A DNA stretch of 64,000 nt. Source: Sapria himalayana (Eukaryota > Streptophyta > Magnoliopsida > Malpighiales > Rafflesiaceae). Shown piece by piece: positions 37,601 through 52,010 of the stretch. The notes below the pieces were generated by a model. It was not told the DNA's origin and did no database searches. It saw only the letters and a program-made list of their open reading frames with translations. The first letter of the stretch is position 1. The number at the start of each line of letters is the position of its first letter. The DNA lies in NCBI GenBank assembly GCA_029783825.1, contig JAREIK010010164.1, positions 1 through 64,000 of the forward strand. Reading direction: 5' to 3'. The translations under genes and the position numbers were made by a program.

Positions 37601-40600
37601 AAACAATTATTAATAAGATAGATATCAATTAAAATATAATTACAAAGCTAAAAATGATTTAGAAGGAGAGCAAATTATATTAATATATAATAAATTTTAG
37701 TTTTTAATTTTTTTATTCTTTTTATAAGTTTATCTATATTTTTCGATGAAAAATAATTTATATAAATTATATTTGTCTAACTCATAATTTATTTTGTAAT
37801 TAATATTTATATAAAAATAAATGAATAAATAAATAAAATGAATATTTTAAATTATAATGAAAGAAATAATATTGAGATTTATTATTTATTATTTAAGGTA
37901 TACTAGTTGAAAAGGATTATCTTTTTAGGATTCTAGAGATTTAGGAGTTATTGATTTAAGTGTTTAGGCATTTAGTGGTTTATAGGATTTATTTAAACAA
38001 TTAAATAACAAAAAAAATTATTTTTGATATTTCTCACATTTTCAAAGGTTATAACCTTCGAAAATATAATAATTTTAAAATATTTTAAAAATGTAAATAC
38101 AATATTTTGTAATAATAATCATTATAATTATATATAATATAAAAAAATATAAAGAATTTTATTTATAGATATTAAAATTATTATCAAAAAATAAATTAAT
38201 ATCATATTATTAATATGATAGATATAAATTAAAATATAATTGCAAAACCTAAAATTATTCAAAATAAAAGTAAAATTTATTACTAAATAATATTTTTTGT
38301 TTTTTAGTTTTTGCTTCTTTTTATAAGCTTATATTTTTTTTTGATGAAAAATAAATTATTTAAATTAAATTTGTATCGCTCATAATTTATTTTGTAATTA
38401 ATATTTTAATAAATTATTTAAATTATAATTAAGGTTTACGAGATTAAATGTTTAAGTATTTAGGGGCTTTTGTGTTAAGGAGTTTAGAGATTAAAGTGTT
38501 TAGGGATTTAGTGGTTTATAAGTTTTATTTAAACAATGATATAACATAAAATTTATTTTTTTTATTTTTTCTAATTTTTGAAGGTTATATCCTTTGAAAA
38601 TATAATAATTTTTAAATTTTTTCAAATGTAAATATAATATATATCTATAATAATCTTCATAAATATAAGTCATTTAAATTCAATATAAATAATTACATTG
38701 CTAGATATAATAATAATGATCAAAAAATAAATTAATAAACTATTATTAATAAAATAGATAATATTTAAAATGTATTTTCAAAATCTAAATTAATTCAAAT
38801 CAAAGTAAAATATATTACTAAATAATAATTTTTTTAATGTTTTGCTTTTTTTATACGTTTATATTTTTGTTATTAAAAATAAATTATTTAAATTATATTT
38901 GTCTTACACATAATTTATTTTGTAATTCATAATTCTATCATTATAAACTAATAAATATTTAAAATTATAATGAATACAAATAAAATTAAGATTTATTATT
39001 TTTTATTCAGGATATACCAGTTTAATGGTTTAGGTATTTAGGTGTTTTGTGGTTTAGGAGTCTAGTGATTTAATTGTTAAGTCCTTTAGTGATTTATAGT
39101 TTTTATTTAAAGAAAGAAAAAACAAAAAATTTAATTTTTTGATTTTTTTTATTTTTGAAGGTTTTAACCTTTGAAAATATAATAATTTTTAATTTTTTTT
39201 AAATGTGAATATAATATATAGTTATAATAATCTTAATAATTATATATAATGTAAACTGAATATAAATAATTTTATTGATAGATATTATAATAATAATCAA
39301 TAAATAAATTAATAAATTAGTATTTATAAGAATGATATAAATTAAAATTTAATTGTAAAATTTAAATGATTCAAAATCAAAATAAGATATATTACTAAAT
39401 AATAATTCTTTATTTTTAAAAATTTTCCTTTTTTTATAAGCATTTTTTTAATGAAAAATAAATTATTTAAACTATATATGCTGCACTAATAATTTATTTT
39501 GTAATTAATATTTCTATAAAAATAAACTGATAAATAATTAAAATGAATATTTAAAATTATAATGAATACTAATAAAAATTAGATTTATGATTTATTATTT
39601 GGACTATACTAATTTAATGTTTTAAGTATTTATGAGCTTCGGGGTTTAGGAGTTTAGTCATTTTAGAATATAGTAATTTAGTGGTTTATAGGTTTTATAT
39701 AAAAAATAAAATAACAAAAAATTTATTTTTGTTATTTTTTCTCATTTTTGAATGTTATAACCCATGAAAATATAATAATTTATAATTTTTTATTTAAAAG
39801 TGAATATAATATGAAGTTATAATAATCATAATAATTATATATCATATAAATTCAATATAAACTATTTTATTGATATATATTAGAATAATGATCATAAAAA
39901 AGTAATAAACAATTATTAATAAGATAAATATTGTTTAAAATATATTTTCAAAACCTAAAATGAATCAAAATCAAAGAGAAATATTTTACGAAATATTAAT
40001 TTTTAATTATTAAATTTTTGTATCCTATAAGCCTAAATATTTTTTCATGAAAATTAAATTATTTAAATTTTATTTGTCTCACTATTAATTTATTTTTTAA
40101 TTTATATTTCTATAAAAATAAACTAATAAATAATTAAAATGTATATATAAAATTAAGATGAATACTAATAAAAATGAGATTTATGATTTATTATTTAGGG
40201 TATAACTATTTAATTGTTTAAGTTTTTGTGGTTTTGGGGTTAATGAGTTTATTGATTTATATGTTTACACATTTAGGTGTTTATAGGTTTTATTTAATTA
40301 ATGAAATAACAAAAAATATATTTATATGAATTTTCGTGATTTTCAAAGGTTATAACATTTGAAAATATAATAATTTTTTAATAGTTATAAAATATGAATA
40401 CAATACTTAGTTATAATAATCTTAAAAATTATATTTGTTGTAAATTCAATATAAAAAAATTTATTAATATATATAATTATAATGATCAAAAAATAAAATA
40501 ATAAACTATTATTAATAAGATAGATATTAATTAAAATATATTTGTAGAAACCAAAATAATTCAAAATCAAAGTAAATTATATAAAATTTCAAAAATTTTA

Positions 40601-42710
40601 AATTTTTGAAATTTTGTTTATTTTTATAAGCTTATTTTTTTTCATAAAAAATAATTTATTTAAATTATATATGTCTCACTCATTATATAAATTTGTAATT
40701 AATATTTCTATAAAAATAAACTAAAAAATAATTAAAATGAATATTTAAAATTATAATGAATACAAATAAAAATAAGATTTATTATTTATTATTTCGGGTA
40801 TATAGGTTTAATGGTATAAGTATTTAGGGGTTTTTGGTGTTTAGGAGGCTAGAGATTTAAATGTTTAGACATTTAGTAGTTTCTAATTTTTATTTAAATA
40901 ATAAAATAATAAAAAAATTAGTTTTGTGATTTTTTATCAATTTTGAAGGTTATTACCTTTGAAAATATAATAATTTTAAATTTTTTTCAAATGTAAATAT
41001 AATATTTAGTTATAATAATCTTAATAATTATAAGACATTTAAATTGAATATAAGTAATTTTATTATTATATATTATAAAAATGATCAAATAATAAATTAA
41101 TAAACTTTTATTAATAAGATTGATAACAATTAAAATATAATTGCAAATCCTATATATAATGATTCAAAATCAAAGTAAAATATATAACTAAATAATAATT
41201 TTTTGTTTTTAAATGTTTACTTTTTTATATAAGCTTATTTTTTTATTGATTAAAAATAAATTATTAAAATTATATTTGACTAACACATTATTTATTTTAT
41301 TATTTATATTTCTATAAAAAATAAACTAATAAATAATTAAAATGAATATTTAAAATTATAATGAATACAAATTAAAATGAGATTTATGATTTATTATATA
41401 TAGTATGCCGGTTTAATAGTTTGATTATTTAGGAGTTTTGTCATTTAGGAGTTAATCAATTTATGTTTTTATGCATTTAGTGGTTTATAGGTTTTATTTA
41501 TATAAAAAAAAATTTTTTTTTTTAGATTTTTTCTGATTTTCAAAGTTTATAACCATTAAAATAAATTAATATTTATAATTTTTTGAAATGTGAATATAAT
41601 ATTTAGTTTTAATAATATTAATAATTATATATGATATAAATTAATATAAATAATTTTATTGATATATATTATAATAATGATCAAAATTAAATTAATAAAC
41701 TATTAATAATAAGATATATATTAATTAAAAAATATTTAGAAACCCCAAATTGATTCAAAATTAAAATAAAATATATTACTAGATAATAATTTTTAATTTT
41801 TAAATTTTACTTCTTATATAAGCATATATATATTTTTTGATTAAAAATAAATTATTTAAATTATATGTGTCGCACTCATAATTTATTTAGTAATACAAAT
41901 TTCTATCAAAATAAACTAATAAATAATTAAAATGAAAATTTAAAATAATTATAAATTGAAATAAAATTCAATTTATTAATTAATAAGTAGTATATAGTAG
42001 TTTAATGGTTTATGTATTTAGGCATTATGGGGTTTAGGAGTTTAATGATATAACTATGTAGACATTTAGTGGTTTGTAGGTTTTATTTAAAAAATAAAAT
42101 AACATAAAATTTATTTTTATTATTTTTTAATATTTCCAAAGGTTATAACCTTTGTAAATATAATAATTTTTAAATTTTTTTCAAAAGTTAATTTAATATT
42201 AAGTTATAATAATCATTATATTTATATATCATATAAATTCAATATAAACAATTTTTTTGATAAATATTATAATAATGATCAAAAAATAAATTAATAAACA
42301 ATTATTAATGAGATAGATCTCAATCAAAATATAATTACAAAATCTAAAATGATTTAGAAGGAGAGCAAAATATATTACTATATAATAAATATTAGTTTTT
42401 AAATTTTCTTTTCTTTTTATAAAAATTTATCTATATTTTTCGATGAAAATTAATTTATATAAATTATATTTTTATAACTCATAATTTATTTTGCAATTAA
42501 TATTTATATAAAAATAAATGAATAAATAATTAAAATGAATATTTAAAATTATAAACAAAAAAATAATATTGATATTTATTATTTATTATTTAGGGTATAC
42601 TAGTTTAAAAGGTTTATCTTTTTAAGATTTTAGAGATTTAGAAGTAATTGATATAAGTGTTTAGGCATTTAGTGATTTATAGGTTTTATTTAAACAATGA
42701 AATATCAAAA
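31658..42710 (-). repeat. Satellite array, reverse orientation, higher-order organised
   Basis: About eighteen monomers. The shortened TTAAGGTTTACGAG junction monomer appears at 35,350 and again at 38,427, giving a 3.08-kb higher-order step. From 38.4 to 41.5 kb the order of variants repeats at 46.5-49.7 kb, offset by about 8.15 kb. Near 35,060 the palindromic core is followed directly by GTGAATACAATATTTAG, with the usual intervening bases deleted. No gene is seen. Confidence 0.85.
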
Positions 42711-42941
42711 TTCTACACCAAAATTTTATGAATTTACTCCCGACCACTTTGCTCGATCTCATCAATTTTTGAATGTTATTATCCCGGCTTGCTAGTGGGG
42801 CCCTCTACAAGCTGTTGGCCCATACTTCTGCCTGCTTACATGACTTGATGGCCCCTCTAAATGCTACACCAAAATGGACAAGAATATGTGCACGTGTGTA
42901 CTGTGGTTCGTCGCAATGTGTGTGTGGTGCAGCAGTATCAG
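42711..42941 (-). repeat. Truncated copy of the 2.46-kb block (copy 4)
   Basis: Only the outer end of the block remains, matching 26,510-26,705 and 53,090-53,306 (GTTATTATCCCGGCTTGCTA ... GCAGCAGTATCAGGG). The far side joins satellite within AAATATCAAAATTCTACACC. The satellite to its right matches that beside the full copies, so this is the same block locus in another higher-order unit with about 2.2 kb deleted. Confidence 0.85.
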
Positions 42942-43420
42942 GGTTTAGGAGTTTAGTAATTTAAGTATTTAGGTATTTCGTGGTTTATAGGTTTTATTTA
43001 AATAATTAAATAACAAAAAATTTATTTTTATGATTTTTTCTCATTTTCAAGGTTATAACCATTGAAAATATTATAATTTTTAATTTTTTTTCAAATGTTA
43101 ATACAATATTTAATTATAATAATCATACAAATTAAATATCATGTAAATTCAATATGAATAATTTTATTGATCAATATTATAAGACTGATCATAAAATAGA
43201 TTAATAAACTATTATTAATAAGATAGATATTAATTAAAATATATTTGCAAAACCTAAAATGATTCCAAATCAAAGTAAAATATATTACTAAATAATAATT
43301 TTTTATTTTTAAACTTTTGATTCTTTTTATAAGCTTATAAATTTTTTTGATGAAGATAAGTTATTTAAATTATATTTGTCTCATTCATAATTTTATTTTG
43401 CAAATATAAATGAGATTAAA

Positions 43421-43500
43421 ATTACTAATAAAATTTATTACTAAAAAAATATATTACTAATAAATATATTACTAATAAATAATACTAATAAATAATATTA
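43421..43500. repeat. Local AT-rich tandem expansion
   Basis: A 12-13-bp phrase, (T)ATTACTAATAAA, recurs about five times at a spacing near 15 bp. It sits inside a monomer whose homologues (27,165; 53,765) lack it, so it is a private local expansion. Confidence 0.7.
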
Positions 43501-45412
43501 AAATGAGAATTATAAGCTTATAAAATATATTATTAATAAATAATTAAAATGAATATTAAAATTATAATGAATACCAATCAAAATAAGATTTATGATTAAT
43601 TATTTAGGGTATACAGGTTTAATGGTTTAAGTATTTAGGAGTTTAGGAGTTTAGTGATTTAAGTGTTTTGGCATTTATATTTAAATAATGAAATAACAAA
43701 AAAATTATTTTTCAAATTTTTTATCAATTTTGAAGGTTATAACCGTTATAAATATAATAATTTTTAAATTTTTGTCAAATGTGAATATAATATTTAGTTA
43801 TAATAAACTTAATAATTATATATCATGTAAATTAAAAATAAATAATTTTATTGAAAGATAGTAATAAACTAAATATAAATATAATAATGATCAAAAATTC
43901 AGTTAATAAACTATTATTTATTGATAGATATTTATATATTATTTATAAATACTTAAACTTTTAAAGATGGTTTAAATGTTTAAGTATTTAAGGGTTTTGG
44001 GGTTTAAAAGTTTAATGATTTAAGCATTTAGGCATTTAGTAGTTTATAGGTTTTATATAAACAATAAAATAACAAAAAATTAATTTTTGTGATTTTATCT
44101 AATTTTCAAAGATGATAACCTTTAAAAATATAATAATTTTTAATTTATTTTCAAATGTGAATATAATATTTAGTTATTATAATCTTTATAATAATATATC
44201 ATGTAAATTCAATATAAACAATTTTATTATTAAATATTCTAATAATGATCAAAAAATAAATTAATAATCTATTATTAATAAGATAGATATTAATTAAAAT
44301 ATAATTACAAAACCTAAAATGATTCAGAAGCAAAGCAAAATATATTACTATATAATAATTTTTTGATTTCAAAATTTTTTTTCTTTTAAAAAGGTTTATC
44401 TATAATTTTTTGATGAAAAATAATTTATATAAATTATTTTGTCTAGCTCAATTTATTTTGTAATTAATATTTATATATAAATAAAAAATAAATAATTAAA
44501 ATGAATATTTAAAATTATAAAGAAAAAAATGAGAATTATTATTTATAATTAGTGTACTGTTTTAATTTAAATTAGATTTGTCTCACTAATTATTTATTTT
44601 GTAAATAATATTTCTATAAAAATAAAATGATAAATAATTAAAATAAAAATTTAAAATTATACTGAATAAAATTTAAAATGAGATTTATGATTTATTATTA
44701 ATGTATACTAGTTTAATGGTTTAAGTATTTAGAAGTTTTTTCATTTAGGATTTTAGCGATTTATGTTTTTAGGCTTTTAGTGGTTAATCTGTTCTATATA
44801 AAAAAATAAAATATCAAAAAAATTTGCTATAATTTTTTATCATTTTCATAGGTTATAACCTTTTAAAATATAATAATATTAAAATCTTTTTGAAATGTGA
44901 ATACAATACATAGTTATAATAATATTAATAATTATATATCATATAAATTCAATAAACAATTTTATTGATATATATTATAATAATGATCAAAATTAAATTT
45001 ATAAACTATTGATATTAAGATAGATATTAATTAAAAATAATTACAAAACCAAAAATAATTCAAAATTATAGTAAAATATATTTATGGATAATAATTTTTA
45101 ATTTTTAAATTTTTACTTCTTTTATAAGCATATATATTTTTTAGATTATATTTGTCGCACTCATAATTTATTTTGTAATAAATATTTCTATAAAAATAAA
45201 CTAATAAATAATTAAAATGAATATTTAAAATTATAATAAATAGAATTAAAAATTTGTTTTATTATTTTTAAGTAGTATATAGTGGTTTAATGGTTTATGT
45301 ATTTTTGGCATTACGGGGTTTAGGAGTTTACTGATTTAACTCTGTATGCATTTAGTGGTTTTTAGGTTTCATTTAAAATTAAAATAACAAAATATTTATT
45401 TTTATTATTTTT

Positions 45413-45448
45413 TTATATTTTCAAAGGTTATAACCTTTGAAAATATAA
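45413..45448. repeat. Extended 36-bp perfect palindromic core (TAT/ATA outer arms)
   Basis: TTTATATTTTCAAAGGTT followed by its exact reverse complement, 18 bp per arm without a spacer. The outer arm bases differ from those of the 36-bp palindrome at 50,240-50,275, but pairing is complete in both. Confidence 0.88.
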
Positions 45449-48400
45449 TAATTTTTAAATTTTTTTGAAATGTGAATTTAATATTTAGTTATAATAATCA
45501 TTATATTTATATATCATATAAATTCAATATAAACAATAATATTGATAAATATTCTAATAATAATCAAATAATAAATTAATAATCTATTATTAATAAGATA
45601 GATATCAATTAAAATATAATTACAAAACCTATTATGATTCACAAGCAAAGCAAATTATATTACTATATAATATATTTTTGTTTTTAAATTTTTTTTCTTT
45701 TAATAAGTTTATCTATATTTTTTCGATAAAAAATAATTTATATAAATAATATTTGTCTAACTCAATTTATTTTTTAATTAATATTTATATAAAAATAAAC
45801 AAATAAATAATTAAAATGAATATTTAAAATTATAATTAAAAAAAAGTGATTTATTCTTTATTATTTAGGGTATACCAGTTTAATTTAAATAATATCTTTC
45901 TCACTAATAATTTCTTTTGTAATTAATATTTCAATAAAAATAAATTGATAAATAATTAAAATAAAAATATAAAATTATATTGAATAAAAATTAAAATGAG
46001 ATTTATGAATTATTATTAATGTATACTAGTTTAATTTTTTAAGTATTACGAGGTTTTGTCATTTAGGACTTTAGCAATTTATGTTTTTAGGCATTTAGTG
46101 GTTTATTGGTTTTATTTAAACAATGAAATAACAAAAAAATTATTTTTGATATTTTTTCACATTTTCAATGGTTATAACCTTTGACAATATAATAATTTTA
46201 AAATTTTTTAAATATGTGAATACAATATTTTGTAATAATAATCATTATAATTATATATAATATAAACTAAATATAAAAAATTTTATTGATCGATATGATA
46301 TCAATTATCAAAAAATAAATTAATATGTTATTATTATTATGATGGATATAAATTAAAATATAATTGCAAAGCCTAAAATTATTCAAAATCCAAATAAAAT
46401 TATTACTAAATAAAAATTTTTGTTTATTAGTTTTTGCTTCTTTTTATAAGCTTATATATTTTTTTGATGAAAAATAAATTATTTAAATTATATTTGTAGC
46501 ACAGAATTTATTTTGTAATTAATATTTTAATAAATTATTTAAATTATATTTAAGGTTTACGAGTTTAAAGGTTTAAATATTTAGGGGCTTTTGTGTTTAG
46601 GAGTTTAGATGTTTATGTGTTTACGCATTTAGTGGTTTATAAGTTTTATTTAAACAATGATATAGCAAATAATTTATTTTTATTATTTTTTCTAATTTTT
46701 GAAGATTATATCCTTTGAAAATATAATAATTTTTTAATTTTTTTTAAATGTAAATATAATATTTATTTATAATAATCTTCATAATTATAATTCATTTAAA
46801 TTCAATATAAATAATTATATTGCTAGATATTATAATTATGATAAAAAATAAATTAATAAACTATTATTAATAAAATAGTTATTATTTAAAAAGTATTTGC
46901 AAAATCTAAAATTATTAAAATCAAAGTAAAATATATTACTAAATAATAACTTTTTTAATATTTTGCTTTTTTTTAGTTTTTATTTTTGTTATTAAAAATA
47001 AATTATTTAAATTATATTTGTCTTACTCATAATTTATTTTGTAATTTATAATTCTATAATAATAAACTAATAAATAATTAAAATGAATATTTAAAATTTT
47101 AATGAATACAAATAAAATTGAGATTTATTATTTATTATTCAATATATATCGGTTTAATGGTTTAAGTATTTAACTATTTTTTGGTTTAGGAGTTTAGTGA
47201 TATAATTGATTCGACCTTTAGTGATTTAATTGTTTATACCTTTAGTGATTTATAGATTTTATTTTAAGAATGAGAAAACAAAAAATTTAATTTTGTAATT
47301 TTTTTTAATTTTTAAAGGTTGTATCCTTTGAAAATATAATAATTTTAATTTTTTTATATGTGAATGTAATATTTAGTTATAATAATCTTAATAATAATAT
47401 ATAATGTAAACTCAATATAAATAATTTTATTGAAAGATATTATAATAATGACCAATAAATAAATTAATAAACTTGCATTTATAAGAATGATATAAATTAA
47501 AATATAATTATAAAATCTAAAATGATTCAAAATCAAAATAAGATATATTATTAAATAATAATTTATTATTTTTAAAATTGTACCTCTTTTTATAAGCATT
47601 TTTTTTATGAAAAATAAATTATTTAAATTATATATGTCGCACTAATAATTTAATTTGTAATTAATATTTCTATAAAAATAAACTAATAAATAATTAAATT
47701 GAATATTTAAAATGATAATGAATACTAATAAAACTGAGATTTATGATTTATTATTTAGACAATACTAATTTAATGTTTTAAGTATTTATTGGCTTCGGGG
47801 TTTAGGAGTTTTGTCATTTTTGTATTTAGCAATTTAGTGGTTTATAGGTTTTATATAAAAAATAAAATAACAAAAAATTTATTTTTGTTATTTTTTCTCT
47901 TTTTTGAAGGTTATAACCTTTGAAAATATAATAATTTTTAATTTTTTTTTTGAAAAGTGAATACAATATGAAGTTATAATAATCATAATAATTATATATA
48001 ATATAAATTCAATATATACTATTTTATTGATATTTATTATAATAATGATCATAAAAAAGTAATAATCAATTATTAATAAGATAAATATTGTTTAAAATAT
48101 ATTTGCAAAACCTAAAATGACTCAAAATCAAAGTGAAATATGTTACTATATATTAATTTTAAATTTTTAAATTTTTGTATCCATTAATAAGCCTATATAT
48201 TTTTTGATGAAAAATAAATTATTTAAATTATATTTGTCTCACTAATAATTTATTTTTAATTTATATATCTATAAAAATAAACTAATAAATAATTAAAATG
48301 TATATTTAAAATTTTTATGAATACTAATAAAAATGAGATTTATGATTTATTATTAAGAGTATAATTATTTAATTGTTTAAGTTTTTTGTGGTTTTGGGGT

Positions 48401-50239
48401 TAAGGAGTTTAATGATTTATATGTTTACACATTTTTGTGCTTATTGGTTTTATTTAATCAATGAAATAGCACAAACTTTATTTTTATGAATTTTTGTGAT
48501 TTTCAAAGGTTATAACCTTAAAAAATATAATAAATTTTTAATAGTTCTAAAATATGAATACAATACTTAGTTATAATAATATTTATAATTATATTTGTTG
48601 TAGATTCAATATAAAAAAATGTATTAATATATATTATAATAAAGATCAAAAAATAAATTAATAAACTTTTATTAATAAGATAGATAATAATTAAAATATA
48701 TTTGCAGAACCCAAAATAATTCAAAATCAAAGTAAATTATATTACTAAATAAAATTTTAAATTTTTGAAATTTTGTTTATTTTTATAAGCTTATTTTTTT
48801 TTGCATAAAGAATAATTTATTTAAATTATATCTGTCTCACTCGTTATGTATTTTGTAATTAATATTTCTATAAAAATAAACTAAAAAATAATTAAAATGA
48901 ATATTTAAAATTATAATGAATACAAATAAAAATGAGATTTATTATTTATTATTTAGGTTTTATAGGTTTAATAGTTTAAGTATTTAGGCGGTTTTGGGGA
49001 CTAGGAGTCTAGATATTTAAATGTTTAGTCATTTAGTGGTTTATAAGTTTTATTTAAATTATAGAATAATAAAAAATTATTTTTGTGATTTTTTATCATT
49101 TTTGAAGGTTATAAGATTTAAAAATATAATAATTTTTAAATTCTTTTCAAATGTAAATATAATATTTAGTTATAATAACTTAATAATTATAAGTCATTTT
49201 AATTGAATATAAGTGATTTTATTGTTCGATATTATAAAAATGATCAAATAATAAATTAATAAACTATTATTGATAAGATTGATCGCAATTAAAATATAAT
49301 TGCAAAACCTATATATAATGATTCAAAATCAAAGTAAAATATATTACTAAATAATAATTTTTTGTTTTTAAATTTTTACTTCTTTATATTAGCTTTTTTT
49401 TTGATTAAAAATAAATTATTAAAATTATATTTGTATCACTCATTATTTATTTTGTGATTGATATTTCTATAAAAAATAAACTAATAAATAATTAAAATGA
49501 ATATTTAAAATTATAATGAATACCAATTAAAATGAGATTTATGATTTATTTTATATGCTATACCGGTTTAATGGTTTGATTATTTAGTGGTTTATAGGTT
49601 TTATTTATATAATAAAAATTTAAAATTCTATTTTTGATTTTTTCTGGTTTTCAAAGGTTATAACCTTTGAAAATAAAATAATTTTTAAAATTTTTTGAAA
49701 TGTGAATACCATGTATAATAATATTAATCCTACTAATTATATATCATATAAATTCAATATAAATAATATTAATGATAAATATTATAATAATGATCAAAAA
49801 TTAAATTAATAAACTATTATTAATAATATTAATATTAATTAAAATATATTTACATAACACAAAATGATTCAAAATCAAATCAAAATATATTACTAAATAA
49901 TAATATTTGATTTTTATAATTTTCCTTCTTTTAATAAGCATATATTTTTTTTATTAAATTAAATTATTTAAATAATAATTCTCTCACTCGAAATTTATTT
50001 TGTAATTAATTTTTCTAAAAAATTAAACTATAAATAATTAAAATTAAAATTTAAAATTATAATAAATAGAAATAAAAATGAGATTTATTATTTATTAAGT
50101 AGTATATAGTTGTTAAAAGGTTTATGTATTTAGGGGTTTCGTGATTTATGAGCTTACTGATTTAAGTAAGAAAGCATTTAATGATCTATAGGTTTTATTT
50201 AAAAAATGAAATAACAAAAAATTTATTTTTTTTATTTTT

Positions 50240-50275
50240 TCACATTTTCAAAGGTTATAACCTTTGAAAATGTGA
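50240..50275. repeat. Extended 36-bp perfect palindromic core (CAC/GTG outer arms)
   Basis: TCACATTTTCAAAGGTTA followed by its exact reverse complement. Most reverse-oriented monomers continue GAAAATATAATAA here. This one reads GAAAATGTGA on the right and TCACATTTTC on the left, so the extra arm bases match each other. Confidence 0.88.
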
Positions 50276-51937
50276 TAATTTTAAAATTTTGTTCAAAAGT
50301 GAATACAATATTTAGTTATAATAATTATTATATTTATATAACATATAAATTCAATATAAACATTTTTATTGATAAATATTCTAATAATTATGAAAAAATA
50401 ACTTAATAATCTATAATTAATAAGATAGATATCAATTAAAATATATTTACCAAACCTAAAATGATTCAGAATCAAATCAAAAATTATTACTATATAATAA
50501 TTTTTTGTTTTGAATTTTTTTTTCTTTTAAAAAGTTTATCTATATTATTTTAATGAAAACTAATTTATATAAATTATATTTTTGTAATTTATAATTTATT
50601 TTGTAATTAATATTTATATAAAAATAAACAAATAAATAATTAAATTTTAATATTTAAAATTAAAATAAAAACAAAATGAGATTTATTCATTATTATTTAG
50701 GAAATACCGGTTTAATTTAAATTAGATATATCTCACTAATAATTTATTTTGTAATTAATATTTCTATAAAAATAAAATGATAAATAATTAAAATAAAAAT
50801 TAAAATTATACAGAATAATTAAAATAATTTATTTTGTTACTCTTTCAACTCTAGAATGATTGCTAAAGCTCTAACAAAAATAATAGGAGCTTTTACTTTA
50901 TCTCCATTTTGTCTAATCATATTTGATGTTGAATCACTGGGCTATCAAAGGTAATTTGACTCATGTATGCTAACAGACTAAACCAAAGTTGTACCCCTAT
51001 GTGTTGAAATAGCTAGTTGTTGAGGATGCTATTTATATTGATTATTGTAATTTCTTCTAAAATATCTCTCATGCACACACTCAAAGAAATTTTTTTAAAA
51101 CATAGTTGACCTCTAAAAAAATAACCACCTTGTAGCCTATTAGAACAAACTAGCCCCAGGGTGGTTTGAGCACGGCAAGACGTATGGGCTCTCTTTCAAT
51201 CAAGAATCAAAAAATTTATTTTATAGGCATGTCTAAGCCTTTTTTTTATATCCTCATGGATATGAAAAGTATCATTTCTTTCTTTTTATTTTAAATGAGT
51301 TATGTATGCATGCTCACAATACCCAAAAAGGTGTAAATGAATCATATTCAAATGTATAACATGTTTTAATCATTGCTCAAAATATTAGTCTTGCATATTA
51401 CACATGAGGTCACAAATCAAAGGAAAATGCCATAGTGATATTTCCAATCCCAAAAATTTTAGATATAGAAAGTTAGAAAGAGTAGTACTCGAGCTTTAAC
51501 TATTTCTGGGGTCATGACTTTTGCACTTGAGGGATGTCCAAAGTGACAATCATTCCTAGTGCAATGACTTTGCAATATAAAGATAAAATGCACAAGCTAT
51601 GGTCATGTCCAATACTATGACCAGTATTATAGTGATTAAATTTGTATTCATGATCATTCTTAGTGCCATAACAATATGTTCAACAGAGAGACACAAGTTA
51701 TGGCATATTCTCATCTATATGATTTTGTGGTCTAGAGACAAAATATACAATCATGACGATTGATAATGCTACAATAATCTAAAGCAAGAAAGAGACTGAA
51801 TCCATAACTCACCCCTTGATTCATGACTTTGTGTTACATATACAAAAGATAAATCTGTGACATTTTTAAATGTTGTGAATTTCAATTTAAATTTAATACT
51901 TAGTCATTTGATTATAAAAGTGCAAAACATGAGATTT

Positions 51938-52010
51938 TGGATTTAGGGTTTATGGATTAGGGTTATAGTTTATGGTTTAAGGTTTAGGATTTAAAGTTTA
52001 GTGTTTATGG
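51938..52010 (-). repeat. Degenerate telomere-like repeats (block copy 3)
   Basis: GGATTTAGGGTTTATGGATT, GGTTTAAGGTTTAGG and similar units next to the T-tract, as in copies 1 and 2. Confidence 0.65.

Larger units (their letters stand above)
42942..50832 (-). repeat. Satellite array, reverse orientation
   Basis: About thirteen monomers, including the shortened TTTAAAGATGG monomer (43,960) and the TTAAGGTTTACGAG junction monomer (46,549). The best-preserved extended palindromic cores are here (45,413-45,448; 50,240-50,275). The segment 46,540-50,830 matches 38,400-41,800 and about 18,340-24,250, and is the inverse of about 7,600-16,500. No gene is seen. Confidence 0.85.
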
